Shown here piece after piece: positions 17,099 through 26,623 of a DNA stretch of 64,000 nucleotides. The DNA is taken from contig NZ_JAKENF010000003.1 in assembly GCF_021491355.1 (NCBI RefSeq), forward strand, positions 558,001-622,000. The letters are read 5' to 3'. The stretch's first letter is position 1. Every line of letters begins with the position of its first letter. Position numbers and translations under genes: made by a program. The notes under the pieces were generated by a model. That model searched no databases and had not been told where the DNA came from. It saw nothing but the letters and a program-made list of their open reading frames with translations. Source of the stretch: Alitabrizicola rongguiensis. Its GTDB lineage: Bacteria; Pseudomonadota; Alphaproteobacteria; Rhodobacterales; Rhodobacteraceae.

Positions 17099-19525
17099 AT
17101 GAAGACCCATACCCGCGTGCTCGTGATCGGGGGCGGCGTCGTCGGCTGCTCGGTACTCTACCATCTGACCAAGCTTGGTTGGAAAGACGTGATGCTGGTC
17201 GAGCGGTCGGAACTGACCTCGGGCTCGACCTGGCATGCGGCGGGCGGCTTCCACACCCTGAACGGCGACACCAACATGGCAGCGCTGCAGGGCTACACGA
17301 TCCGCCTCTACAAGGAACTCGAGGCGATCACCGGCATGTCCTGCGGGTTGCACCATGTCGGCGGCGTGACGCTGGCCGACAACATGGCGCGGTTCGAGAT
17401 GCTGAAGGCCGAACGCGCCAAGCACCGCTACATGGGCCTCGACACCGAAATCGTCACGCCCGAGGAAATCGCCAAGTTGACCGACGGCATGGTCAATCTC
17501 GACGGGATCATTGGGGGCCTTTACGACCCGCTCGACGGCCATCTCGACCCCTCGGGCACCACGCATGCCTATGCCAAGGCGGCGCGCCTGGGCGGGGCCG
17601 AGATCGTGCTGCACAACCGCGTCCTCGAAACCAACCCTCGCCCCGATGGCTCGTGGGAGGTGGTGACCGAAAAGGGCACGATCATCGCCGAGCATGTGGT
17701 GAACGCGGGCGGCCTCTGGGCGCGCGAGATCGGCGCGATGGCGGGCGTCTACCTGCCGCTTCTGCCAATGGCGCACCAGTACCTCGTCACCGACGACATC
17801 CCCGAGATCATGGATATCCTGAAATCGGGCCGCGAATTCCCCCATGTCATGGACCCGGGCGGCGAAAGCTATCTGCGGCAGGAAGGGCGAGGCCTGTGCA
17901 TCGGCTTCTACGAGAAACCCTGCGAGCCGTGGTCGGTGGACCAGACGCCGTGGGATTTCGGCCATGAATTGCTGAACGAGCAGTTCGACAAGATCGAGGA
18001 CTCGGTCAACTTCGCCTATCGCCGCTTCCCGGTCTTGGAGCGCACCGGCGTCAAGCGGGTGATCCACGGGCCCTTCACCTTCGCCCCCGACGGCAACCCG
18101 CTGATCGGGCCTGTGCCGGGCCTGCGCAACTACTGGTCGGCCTGTGCGGTCATGGCGGGATTCAGCCAGGGCGGCGGCATGGGACTGGCGCTTGCCCAGT
18201 GGATGATCGAGGGCGAGGTCGAGCGCGACCCGCGCGGCTTCGATGTGGCGCGCTTCGGCAACTGGACCTCGCCGGGCTACACCGTGCCGAAGGTGATCGA
18301 GAACTACCAGATGCGCTTCTCGGTCAGCTATCCGAACGAGGAGCGCCCGGCGGCGCGCCCGTTCCGCACCACGGCGATGTACGACATCTTCGACAACATG
18401 AACGCGGTCTGGGGTCAGCAATACGGGCTCGAGGTGGTCAACTATCACGCCCTGCCCGGCGAGCCGCGCTATGAAACCCCGACCTTCAAGCGCTCGAACG
18501 CCTGGGAGGCGACGAAGCAGGAGGTGCTGGCCGTCCGCAACGGCGTCGGCATCAACGAGGTGCAGAACTTCGGTAAGTACCGCGTGACCGGCAAGGGCGC
18601 CCGCGCCTGGCTGGACCGGATCATGGCCGGATCGATCCCGAAGCCGGGCCGCCTCAGCCTGACCCCGATGCTCGCCCATTCCGGCAAGATCTTCGGGGAC
18701 TTCACCGTTTCCTGCCTGTCCGAGACCGAGTTCCAGCTGACGGCGAGCTATGGCGCGCAAGGCTGGCATTCACGCTGGTTCGAGCAGAACATGGGACCGG
18801 ACGTGCTGGTCGAGAACATCTCCGACACCCGCACCGGCTTCCAGATCGCCGGCCCGAAGGCGCGCGAGTTGCTGTCCCGCGTCACCCGCTCGGATGTCTC
18901 GGCCGAGGCGTTCAAGTTCATGGACGTGAAGAAGATGACGGTCGGCATGGCCAACTGCATCGTCCAGCGCGTGAGCTATACCGCCGACCTCGGCTACGAG
19001 ATCTTCACCGACCACATGAGCCAGCGCCACCTGTGGCACACGTTGTGGAACGCCGGGCAAGACCTCGGGATCCGGCCGTTCGCGATGCGGGCGATGATGT
19101 CGCTGCGCCTCGACAAGTGGTTCGGCAGCTGGGGCCGCGAATTCTCACCCGACTACACCCCCTGCGAGACCGGCCTCGATCGCTTCATCCGCTGGAACAA
19201 GGAGGCCGACTGGATCGGCAAGGCCGCCGCGACCGCCGAGAAGGCCGCCGGCCCGAAGCGCAAGCTCTGCTGCTTCATTGTCGATGCGAAGGATGCCGAT
19301 GTCGTGGCCTGGGAGCCGATCTGGCTTGACGGCGCGGTGGTCGGGTTCTGCACGAGCGGCGGTTTCTCGCACACCACCGGCAAGTCGGTCGCCATGGGCT
19401 TCCTGCCCGCCGATCGCGCGGTTGCCGGGACGAAATGCGAGATCGAGATCCTTGGCGAGCGCCGCCCGGCGGTAGTTGTGACCGAGTCGCTGTTCGATGC
19501 CGACGGGGCAAGGATGCGCGGCTGA
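17099..19525 (+). CDS. Dimethylglycine/sarcosine dehydrogenase-like FAD and GcvT fusion protein
   Basis: The 808-residue protein joins a DAO-type FAD domain (GGGVVG at residues 11-16) to a C-terminal GcvT-like folate-binding half (from about residue 430). The motif SGSTWHAAGG places a histidine at residue 46 where dimethylglycine dehydrogenase binds FAD covalently. Such enzymes oxidatively demethylate dimethylglycine or sarcosine and pass the one-carbon unit to tetrahydrofolate. No other betaine or sarcosine gene is in the window, so the exact substrate is open. The start at 17099 follows AGGGAGATCAGG. Confidence 0.82.
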   Translation: MKTHTRVLVIGGGVVGCSVLYHLTKLGWKDVMLVERSELTSGSTWHAAGGFHTLNGDTNMAALQGYTIRLYKELEAITGMSCGLHHVGGVTLADNMARFEMLKAERAKHRYMGLDTEIVTPEEIAKLTDGMVNLDGIIGGLYDPLDGHLDPSGTTHAYAKAARLGGAEIVLHNRVLETNPRPDGSWEVVTEKGTIIAEHVVNAGGLWAREIGAMAGVYLPLLPMAHQYLVTDDIPEIMDILKSGREFPHVMDPGGESYLRQEGRGLCIGFYEKPCEPWSVDQTPWDFGHELLNEQFDKIEDSVNFAYRRFPVLERTGVKRVIHGPFTFAPDGNPLIGPVPGLRNYWSACAVMAGFSQGGGMGLALAQWMIEGEVERDPRGFDVARFGNWTSPGYTVPKVIENYQMRFSVSYPNEERPAARPFRTTAMYDIFDNMNAVWGQQYGLEVVNYHALPGEPRYETPTFKRSNAWEATKQEVLAVRNGVGINEVQNFGKYRVTGKGARAWLDRIMAGSIPKPGRLSLTPMLAHSGKIFGDFTVSCLSETEFQLTASYGAQGWHSRWFEQNMGPDVLVENISDTRTGFQIAGPKARELLSRVTRSDVSAEAFKFMDVKKMTVGMANCIVQRVSYTADLGYEIFTDHMSQRHLWHTLWNAGQDLGIRPFAMRAMMSLRLDKWFGSWGREFSPDYTPCETGLDRFIRWNKEADWIGKAAATAEKAAGPKRKLCCFIVDAKDADVVAWEPIWLDGAVVGFCTSGGFSHTTGKSVAMGFLPADRAVAGTKCEIEILGERRPAVVVTESLFDADGARMRG

Positions 19526-19592
19526 TCCGCGGCCCCCGGGCTTGCGGCGACGAATCCGCTCCTGGAGCGCGGGTCCAGAAGGTAACGGTCTG

Positions 19593-19619
19593 CCCCGGCC
19601 GTCAGGACGATGGCCGGGG
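19593..19619. terminator. GC-rich hairpin between convergent genes
   Basis: A perfect 8-bp inverted repeat (CCCCGGCC at 19593-19600, GGCCGGGG at 19612-19619) spans the stop codon of the AraC gene and lies 67 bases after the dehydrogenase stop. There is no T-run, so it is a possible rather than a clear bidirectional terminator. Confidence 0.4.
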
Positions 19620-20666
19620 GCCTTGCAGCTGGCGCCCCTTCCAGTCCTGCCGCCACTCCCGTGGCGTCATTCCGCTCCAGGTCCGGAAGGCCTGATTGAA
19701 CGCGGGCTGGTTGGCATAGCAGAGGGCTGCGGCAATCTCGCCCGCGCTCAGGTCGGTCACTGCCAAGAGCTCCTGCGCGGCACCGAAACGGACCTCGGCG
19801 AGCAGGTCCCGGAAGGTCGTTCTCTCGGACGCAAGGCTGCGCCGGAGCGCCCGCGGGTGGACCCCGAGCGCTGCGGCAATTTCAGGACCCTGCGTTTCCC
19901 CACGCAGCAGGGCGCTGCGCAGCATGCGCCTCGTCCGGTCGGACCAAGGTGATTGACCCGGCGGGAGAAGGGCCTCCGCGCGCCTTTGCATCTCGGCAAA
20001 ATCGAGCAGGTTGGCTCCGGGTATGGGAAGCGCAAGACTGGCCTTGGTGAAGACAACTCCGGTCTGGGGCTGGTCGAAAAGGACCGGCACACCGAAAAAA
20101 TCGCGGTAGGGCCGGATGTCGGATGGCTTGCGGAACGAGAACAGGACCTCAACGATCGTGGCCTTCCCGCCGGTCAGCTCGCGGATCAGGTTGAACGCGA
20201 CGGGCATGACCGTCGCATAGTTCTGCACATAGCCAAGCGCCGAGCGGTCGAAGGCTCCGTAGCCCAGGATATAGTCTTCTCCGGTGCGATGCAGGTAGGC
20301 GGTTGCCCCGCGTGTCGCGCTGGACTGGAGCGCGATGAAGCCGGTCAGCGCCGCTTCGAGCGTCGGCGCATTCGCCATCCAGCGTCCGGCCAACCCCATG
20401 CAGCGGTGATCGAAGCGGCTCCCCAAGAGCAACCCGATATGCGGACAGCCGGTCAGTTCCGCCGCACGGTCCATGATCTGGCAGAACAGTCCGTAAGGGA
20501 TGCGGTTCTCGTCGCTTTCGAACGTGGAAGCAGCAACCGGAAAGCCGCGCAGTACATCGTCGAACGGCACCCCGAATTCCGCGACAAGGTGCGGCAGGCC
20601 AACCAAAGCCGCCAGACGCTGTGGGGCATTCCCGAAATCTCCGGGACGAAGGCCGTTGTCCAACAT
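19602..20666 (-). CDS. AraC family transcriptional regulator
   Basis: The 354-residue protein has an N-terminal AraC ligand-type domain (about residues 25-215) and a C-terminal double helix-turn-helix with ALGVHPRALRRSL and AALCYANQPAFNQAFRTWSGMTPREWR. It reads away from the DUF1254/DUF1214 gene across a 145-base gap, so it probably controls that gene. It could also affect the convergent dehydrogenase gene. No ligand can be named from sequence. Confidence 0.88.
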   Translation of the reverse strand: MLDNGLRPGDFGNAPQRLAALVGLPHLVAEFGVPFDDVLRGFPVAASTFESDENRIPYGLFCQIMDRAAELTGCPHIGLLLGSRFDHRCMGLAGRWMANAPTLEAALTGFIALQSSATRGATAYLHRTGEDYILGYGAFDRSALGYVQNYATVMPVAFNLIRELTGGKATIVEVLFSFRKPSDIRPYRDFFGVPVLFDQPQTGVVFTKASLALPIPGANLLDFAEMQRRAEALLPPGQSPWSDRTRRMLRSALLRGETQGPEIAAALGVHPRALRRSLASERTTFRDLLAEVRFGAAQELLAVTDLSAGEIAAALCYANQPAFNQAFRTWSGMTPREWRQDWKGRQLQGPRPSS

Positions 20667-20811
20667 TCGTAAACGCTAGGGCTTGCCCTCGGCTAGAGTC
20701 AATCCGGGTTCCTGTCCGGTGCCTTGCGGTCGATGACCCCGGTGACGGGCGGCGCAGCATCTTGTCGTCCTCCGGACGGCTCTTCAGTTTTTTCAGAAGG
20801 AAACGGAAATC

Positions 20812-22332
20812 ATGTCCAGCCTGACCCTCAGAAAGCTTGGTGTGGCGGCCTTGCTCTCTTGCCTCGCCCTGCCATCGGCCGCCGAACCGCCCAAGTTTGC
20901 GGCCGACGTGCCCGAAAAGATCACCACGCCAGACAAGGTGGAAACCCGCATCGGCACGCTGACCTTCAAGTACGGTACGCCAACCGGCGACACTGCAAAG
21001 CTGGTCTATGACAATCTCGATTTCATGCGCGGGGTGCAGGCTTTCCTCCGGGGCATGTCGGCAACCTCGGTCCGGGGACTGTGCAACGGGCTGGACAGCG
21101 TGGGGGTCAAGGCGAACCGGGCTTTCGGCATTACCGAGGACCTGATGGATGCCCGCACGTTGTTCCTGACGCCCAACACGACCACGGTCTACGTCTTCGG
21201 CTGCCTGGACCTGTCGGACGGACCGATGGTGATGGAGGTGCCGACCGGTGTCCTCGGGCCGGTAGACGATGCCGATTTCCGTTGGGTCACCGACGTCGGC
21301 CTGACCGGACCAGATGCGGGCAAGGGCGGGAAATACCTGTTCGTGCCCCCGGGCTGGAAGGGAAGCCTGCCATCCACAGGATATTTCGAATCTCGGCCCG
21401 CGACCAACACGCTTCTGGTGTTCTACCGCGCCTTCGTGAAGGACGGCGACATTGCGGGGGCGGTGAAAGGGGTGAAGGCCGGGGCGAAGATGTATCCGCT
21501 CAACGCCACGACCGAGGCAGGCGAGCCGCCCGCAACCGACTGGGTGAATACCTCGGGCAAGCAGTTCAACACCATCAGCGCCAACGACTTCCACTTCTAT
21601 GAGGAGTTGAACGAGGTAGTGCAGAAGGAACCGGCCGATTTCGTCGACCCCGACACCGTGGGCCTCTATGCCTCGATCGGCATCCGCAAGGGCCAGCCGT
21701 TTGCGCCTGACGCACGCATGAAGGCAATCCTGACCGACGCAGTAGCCGTGGGCAACGCAACGGGACGCACCATCGTCTTTGACAACCGCGACCAGGCGGT
21801 GAAATTCTATCCCGACCGGCAATGGTTTACGGGTTTCCTCGGCGGCAGCTACGAGTTCCTGAACGGCGCCGAGCGGCTTCTGGATGCGCGGACCATGTTC
21901 TTCTATTACGCGACGGGCATCACCCCGGCGATGGCCTACTCCAAGCCCGGATCGGGATCGGCCTATGCGATCTCGACGCGGGATGCCAAGGGCGACCCGC
22001 TTGACGGCGGCAAGACCTACAAGGTCACCCTGCCCGCGCCGGTTCCGGCCAAGCAGTTCTGGTCCTTCGTGGTCTATGACAACATTACCCGCTCGCTGCT
22101 CGAAACCGATCAGAAGCTCGCAGGCGTGGACAGCACCGATCCGAAGCTGAAGCTCAATGCCGACGGATCGGCCACGGTCTGGTTCGGGCCGAAAGCACCC
22201 GCAGGTCACGAATCTAACTGGGTGCAGACCATGCCCGGCAAGGGCTGGAACACTGTGCTGCGCCTTTACGGTCCGCTGGAGCCCTGGTTCGACAAGAGCT
22301 GGAAGCCGGGCGACATCACGCTGGTCGAATAA
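20812..22332 (+). CDS. Exported DUF1254/DUF1214 protein
   Basis: The 506-residue protein has a signal peptide (MSSLTLRKLGVAALLSCLAL, cleavage near PSAA). A DUF1254 domain follows (DLMDARTLFLTPNTTTVYVF), then a C-terminal DUF1214 domain (KTYKVTLPAPVPAKQFWSFV). These periplasmic beta-rich proteins are widespread but have no agreed biochemical role. AAGGAAACGG lies before the ATG. The divergent AraC gene suggests inducible expression, and a strong hairpin follows the stop. Confidence 0.85.
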   Translation: MSSLTLRKLGVAALLSCLALPSAAEPPKFAADVPEKITTPDKVETRIGTLTFKYGTPTGDTAKLVYDNLDFMRGVQAFLRGMSATSVRGLCNGLDSVGVKANRAFGITEDLMDARTLFLTPNTTTVYVFGCLDLSDGPMVMEVPTGVLGPVDDADFRWVTDVGLTGPDAGKGGKYLFVPPGWKGSLPSTGYFESRPATNTLLVFYRAFVKDGDIAGAVKGVKAGAKMYPLNATTEAGEPPATDWVNTSGKQFNTISANDFHFYEELNEVVQKEPADFVDPDTVGLYASIGIRKGQPFAPDARMKAILTDAVAVGNATGRTIVFDNRDQAVKFYPDRQWFTGFLGGSYEFLNGAERLLDARTMFFYYATGITPAMAYSKPGSGSAYAISTRDAKGDPLDGGKTYKVTLPAPVPAKQFWSFVVYDNITRSLLETDQKLAGVDSTDPKLKLNADGSATVWFGPKAPAGHESNWVQTMPGKGWNTVLRLYGPLEPWFDKSWKPGDITLVE

Positions 22333-22338
22333 GAGGTC

Positions 22339-22368
22339 GCGCCCCGCCCGGATGTCCGGGCGGGGCGC
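22339..22368. terminator. Bidirectional hairpin between convergent DUF1254 and yghU genes
   Basis: There is a perfect 14-bp inverted repeat: GCGCCCCGCCCGGA at 22339-22352, two loop bases, and the complementary arm at 22355-22368. It lies 6 bases after one stop codon and 7 bases from the other. It has no T-run but is very stable. Confidence 0.65.
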
Positions 22369-22375
22369 TGGCATA

Positions 22376-23251
22376 TCACGGTGCGGGGGCCAACTTGTCG
22401 GCCGTGTGCAGGTCGAAGTCCGAGGCGTCATGCCGTTCGCGCAACTGGAAGGCCGGGTTGCCGGTGGCGCGGTTGACCATACGGCCACGGCTAACGGCCG
22501 GGCGCGCGTCGATGCGCTTCGCCCAGTCCTGCACATGGACATAGCTTTCGACATCCAGGAACTCGCCCGCGTCGTACTGTCGGCCAAGTGCGAGTTGCCC
22601 ATACCACGACCAGATGGCGATGTCGGCGATCGTATACTCCGCGCCTGCGATGTAGGGTCGGGATGCAAGCTGCCGGTCAAGCACGTCCAACTGCCGCTTC
22701 ACCTCCATCGCGAAGCGATCGATGGCGTAGCGGTTCTTCATCGGCGCATAAGCGTAGAAATGGCCAAAGCCGCCGCCGAGATACGGCGCGGCGCCCATCT
22801 GCCAGAACAACCAGTTGAGGCTCTCGGTGCGGCCCGCATGATCCTTCGGCAGGAAGGCGTCGAACTTCTCGGCGAGGTAAAGCAGGATCGCCCCGGATTC
22901 GAACACCCGTAGCGGCGGCGTGACGGAATGGTCCATCAGCGCCGGGATCTTCGAGTTCGGGTTGATCTCGACGAAGCCGCTGCCGAACTGCTCGCCGGTG
23001 TTGATGTCGATGATCCAGGCGTCATATTCGGCGCCGGTCTTGCCGATGGCCAGAAGCTCTTCGAGCAGGATCGTCACCTTCACTCCGTTGGGAGTGCCCC
23101 GCGAGTAAAGCTGTAGCGGGTGGCGGCCGACAGGAAGCACCTTTTCATGCGTGGCGCCGGCGGTCGGGCGGTTGATGCTGGCGAATTCGCCGCCATTCGG
23201 TTCGGTCCAGGTCCAGACCTTCGGCGGCACGTAATCGGTTTGGTCTTTCAT
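22376..23251 (-). CDS. yghU: Glutathione S-transferase, YghU (nu-class) type
   Basis: The 291-residue protein closely follows the YghU pattern: KVWTWTEPNGGEFASINRP, then LPVGRHPLQLYSRGTPNGVK, then GFVEINPNSKIPALMDHS in the thioredoxin-like domain, followed by an all-helical C-terminal domain. YghU enzymes have disulfide-bond reductase and peroxidase activity with glutathione. The gene is convergent with the DUF1254 gene and appears to be a single transcription unit. Confidence 0.9.
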   Translation of the reverse strand: MKDQTDYVPPKVWTWTEPNGGEFASINRPTAGATHEKVLPVGRHPLQLYSRGTPNGVKVTILLEELLAIGKTGAEYDAWIIDINTGEQFGSGFVEINPNSKIPALMDHSVTPPLRVFESGAILLYLAEKFDAFLPKDHAGRTESLNWLFWQMGAAPYLGGGFGHFYAYAPMKNRYAIDRFAMEVKRQLDVLDRQLASRPYIAGAEYTIADIAIWSWYGQLALGRQYDAGEFLDVESYVHVQDWAKRIDARPAVSRGRMVNRATGNPAFQLRERHDASDFDLHTADKLAPAP

Positions 23252-23376
23252 TCAGAAACTCTCTGCGGGAGGCGGATCGACCGCGGACCGGTCAAAGCCT
23301 AACCCGACCGATGGCGGGGGCAAGTCAGGTCGGCGCTTCTCCGCGCAAAACGATGGTTTCGTTGCTGCCGCGACGG

Positions 23377-26300
23377 TCAGGCCGCGAACAGGACTCTCAC
23401 CTCGTGCGATTTCAGCGCGCGGCGGGCTGCGGGGAACAGCCGTCCCGTCGTGATGCCGGGAAACAGGGCGTCAAGTTCGGCCCGCTGGCCTGCATCCATG
23501 CCTGCCAGGGTCCGGTCGCCGGGCTGGAAGCTCTCGGTCCACAGACCGTCGGACAGGACGATTTCGTGACGGTCGAACATCAGGTGTACGTACCGCACCG
23601 GTCGGCCTTCGACGCGGGTGATGCCGGGCTGGCCGACAAGGTGGATGGCCGCCACCAGCAGTTCGTCTTCGCCGAACAGGAGTTCCGCGCGGCTTCCGGC
23701 GATCAGGACCCTGTGCTGCGGCGAAACCATCATGTCGCGGAGCGGCTGGCCCCGGCCTAGCGCACCCGCCTTGATACGGACAGGCGCAAGTTCCGGCTGC
23801 TCGGCCAGCTGTTCCCGGTTCAACGTCTTGCCACCGATCCAGCGCAAGGGCTGCAGGCCGTGGTCCCGCGTCCAGACCATGTCGCCCGGCTTCAGCGCCT
23901 CGACCGCGACCGAACCCTGCGCGGTTTCGATCATCGTGCCGGGTGTGAAACACGGCACAACCGTCTCGATATTCGTGAAGGTGAGCGTACCGATGACATG
24001 GCGATCAGTCGGGTCGAGGAACTGGATCACCCCATTTTCCGGGTTGCCGGTATCCCTGATGATCTTCAGTGGCCCGGCGCCCGACAGGTCGAGAATGTCG
24101 GCATCAACCCCGGCTTCGCCGCCATCGATCGTATCGCCGATGCCATCGGATCCGACATTGATGACATAGGTGTCCTGGTTGGCGCCGCCATAAAGCGCGT
24201 CAGCACCAGCACCCCCGACGATCGTGTCGCTTCCCAGGCCGCCATAGACGACATCGGCGCCGCTACCGGCCTCGATGTAGTCGTTGCCGCCCAGTGCTCC
24301 GGCCGTATCGTCGCCATAGATCGTGTCGGCGCCATCCAGGCCATAAAGCGAGTCGCCACCGGCATTGCCGATCAGCACGTTGGCATTTGCGTCGCCGGTC
24401 AGCGTATCGACGCCTGCGCCGCCGGTCAGGTTTTCGATGCCCGACAGCACATCGCCCGCGGCATCGTTGCCGGCGGCGGTGCCTGCTGTCAGGTTGACAC
24501 TGACCGCTGCCGAGGCGCTGTAATCGGCCGTGTCGGAGCCCGTTCCGCCATAAAGCGAGTCCGCGCCGCTGCCGCCGGCCAGCGTGTCGTTCCCGAGACC
24601 GCCATAGAGCTGGTCGGTTCCGCTGCCGCCGTCAATATAATCATCTCCGGTCAGCGTCCCGGCGGAGTCGTCGCCGTAAAGAATGTCGCTGCCACCAGCG
24701 CCGTAGATGAAATCGCTGCCGGCGTTGCCGATGATCTGGTTGGCGTTGCCGTCGCCGGTCAGCGTATCGGCTCCCGCGCCGCCGGTCAGGTTCTCGATGC
24801 CCGAAAGAGTATCGCCGGCGGCGTCGTTGCCGATGCCCGTACCTGAGGTAAGGCTGACGTTGACTGCCGCCGAGGCGCTGTAGTCGGCTGTATCGGTGCC
24901 GGAACCGCCAAACAGGGAGTCTGCCCCTGCTCCGCCCGCAAGCGTGTCGTTGCCGAGCCCGGCGTAGAGTACGTCAGTCCCTGCCCCGCCCGAGATGAAG
25001 TCGTTCCCCGTCGCGGTGCCGGCAGTGTCGTCGCCGTAGAGCGTGTCGTTCCCGGCATCGCCGTAGATGCTGTCGTTGCCAGCCGCACCAATGACCGAGT
25101 CGTTGTCATCGCCGCCATACAGGATGTCGTCGCCGGCGCGACCATCCATCGTGTCGTTGCCGGCATTGCCATAGAAGATGTTGGTATAGATGTCGGCGCC
25201 GGTCGTGCCCTGATCGTCGAAGCCCGTCAGGTTGTCGGCAGAGTTCGAGCCGATGATGCCATCGACGCCGCTCAGAGTGTCGCCCGTCGCATCGCCGCCC
25301 GTCGCGCTCGTATTCAGGACGATAGTCACGCCCGAGGCAGAGGCACTGTAGTCGGCAAAGTCCATGCCCGAACCGGCATCGAGCCGGTCGGCACCCGCTC
25401 CGCCGTTCAGGGTGTCGCCGCCAGCGCCACCATAGATTGAGTCGTTGCCGGTGCCACCAATCAGGCTGTCATCGCCATCACCGCCGTAAAGCGTGTCGTT
25501 CTCGGTGCCACCATCCAGTGTATCGTTGCCGGCATCGCCGAAGAGCGAATCCGTGCCGGCATCGCCGGTCACCGAGTCGTTGTCGTTGCCGCCATAGATC
25601 GTATCGTTTGCCGCGCCGCCAAGGAGCGTGTCAGTCCCGTCGTCGCCACTGAGCGAGTCTGCATCATCCCCTCCATAGACGACATCGATGCCTACGCCGC
25701 CAAAGACTGTGTCCGTGCCGGCGCCGGCATCGATCGTGTCGTTGCCGTCGTTGCCCTGGACGTTGTCGTTGCCGAGCCCGCCGATGATGCTGTCATTGCC
25801 TGTCCCGCCGAAGACAGTGTCATTGCTGTCACCGGCGTCGATCGTGTCATTTCCGGCATCGCCGGAAATGCTGTCGGTGCCCGCCCCACCGGAAATGGAG
25901 TCGCCATCATCACCGCCAAAGATCGTGTCCGTGCCGTCTCCGCCAATCAGCGTGTCGACCCCGGCGCCGCCAGTCAGCGAGTCATTGCCGGAGCCTCCGT
26001 CAAGCAAGTTGGCGTTGCCGTCGCCGGTCAGCGTATCGCCGCCTGTTCCGCCGACCAGGTTCTCGATGCCCGACAGCACGTCGCCCGCGGCGTCACTGCT
26101 GGTGCCCGAACCGGTGACGAGACTGACATTGACAGAACCAGAAGCGCTGTAGTCGGCCGTATCCGTTCCCGCGCCGCCATAGAGCGAGTCGGCGCCGGTG
26201 CCGCCAACGAGCGTGTCATTGCCCAGGCCGCCGTAGATCAGGTCGCCGCTGGAGCCGCCGTCGATGTAGTCGTTACCGGTCAGGGCGTCGAGAGAATCGT

Positions 26301-26481
26301 CGCCATAGATCGTGTCGACGCCCGACCCGCCAAAGAGGGAGTCGTTGTCCGCGCCACCAAAGACGAGGTCATTTCCACCAAAGGCGTTGACGGTATCGTT
26401 GCCACCAAGGCCAGAGATCGTGTCGGCAGTGCCCGACCCGGTAAGGGAATCGTTGCCGGAGGTTCCGGTAACCGTCGCCAT
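23377..26481 (-). CDS. RTX calcium-binding protein with C-terminal Hint domain (large)
   Basis: The 1034-residue acidic protein starts MATVTGTSGNDSLTGSG and is almost wholly RTX nonapeptides (GGxGxDxLx) to about residue 770. A linker follows, then a Hint_2 (Hedgehog/intein-type) domain at residues 844-1034, opening CFTPGTMIE with SPQHRVLI and FDRHEIVL blocks. RTX repeats fold on calcium outside the cell, and Hint domains can cleave themselves at the opening cysteine. There is no signal peptide, which suggests type I secretion, but no T1SS genes are in the window. A 120-residue module recurs internally. The parent function is unknown. Confidence 0.85.
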   Translation of the reverse strand: MATVTGTSGNDSLTGSGTADTISGLGGNDTVNAFGGNDLVFGGADNDSLFGGSGVDTIYGDDSLDALTGNDYIDGGSSGDLIYGGLGNDTLVGGTGADSLYGGAGTDTADYSASGSVNVSLVTGSGTSSDAAGDVLSGIENLVGGTGGDTLTGDGNANLLDGGSGNDSLTGGAGVDTLIGGDGTDTIFGGDDGDSISGGAGTDSISGDAGNDTIDAGDSNDTVFGGTGNDSIIGGLGNDNVQGNDGNDTIDAGAGTDTVFGGVGIDVVYGGDDADSLSGDDGTDTLLGGAANDTIYGGNDNDSVTGDAGTDSLFGDAGNDTLDGGTENDTLYGGDGDDSLIGGTGNDSIYGGAGGDTLNGGAGADRLDAGSGMDFADYSASASGVTIVLNTSATGGDATGDTLSGVDGIIGSNSADNLTGFDDQGTTGADIYTNIFYGNAGNDTMDGRAGDDILYGGDDNDSVIGAAGNDSIYGDAGNDTLYGDDTAGTATGNDFISGGAGTDVLYAGLGNDTLAGGAGADSLFGGSGTDTADYSASAAVNVSLTSGTGIGNDAAGDTLSGIENLTGGAGADTLTGDGNANQIIGNAGSDFIYGAGGSDILYGDDSAGTLTGDDYIDGGSGTDQLYGGLGNDTLAGGSGADSLYGGTGSDTADYSASAAVSVNLTAGTAAGNDAAGDVLSGIENLTGGAGVDTLTGDANANVLIGNAGGDSLYGLDGADTIYGDDTAGALGGNDYIEAGSGADVVYGGLGSDTIVGGAGADALYGGANQDTYVINVGSDGIGDTIDGGEAGVDADILDLSGAGPLKIIRDTGNPENGVIQFLDPTDRHVIGTLTFTNIETVVPCFTPGTMIETAQGSVAVEALKPGDMVWTRDHGLQPLRWIGGKTLNREQLAEQPELAPVRIKAGALGRGQPLRDMMVSPQHRVLIAGSRAELLFGEDELLVAAIHLVGQPGITRVEGRPVRYVHLMFDRHEIVLSDGLWTESFQPGDRTLAGMDAGQRAELDALFPGITTGRLFPAARRALKSHEVRVLFAA
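24172..24891 (-). repeat. Two tandem 360-bp coding repeats in the large RTX gene
   Basis: Residues 531-650 and 651-770 of the large RTX protein form exactly in-phase 120-residue units. Each starts TADYSASAAV and contains AAGDxLSGIENLTGGAG and YGDDxAG. An older copy of the same unit occupies about residues 59-165 and a diverged one starts near residue 375. The regular size suggests segmental duplication by unequal recombination. Confidence 0.7.
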
Positions 26482-26600
26482 GTTCGAACTCTGCCTCGAG
26501 ATGCCAGGCGGGATACGGAGTCCCGCCCATGCGCTTTGCAGGCAGAATTAGGCAGAAATGTGGAAACAAACGAGCACTGCGTGAACGCTGCCCCGAATGT

Positions 26601-26616
26601 GTGACTATTGAGTCAC
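26601..26616. promoter_or_regulatory. Small palindrome between the two RTX genes
   Basis: GTGACT-ATTG-AGTCAC is a perfect 6-bp inverted repeat with a 4-base loop. It lies 8 bases after the stop of the shorter RTX gene and 120 bases upstream of the larger one. It could be a weak terminator for the first or an operator for the second; there is no T-run on the transcribed strand. Confidence 0.35.
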
Positions 26617-26623
26617 TTTCCCC

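Noticed and set aside
20149-22680. Very long open frame on the minus strand opposite the DUF1254/DUF1214 gene
   Set aside because: It is antisense to a well-supported gene, its translation has no family resemblance, and long antisense frames are expected in GC-rich DNA.
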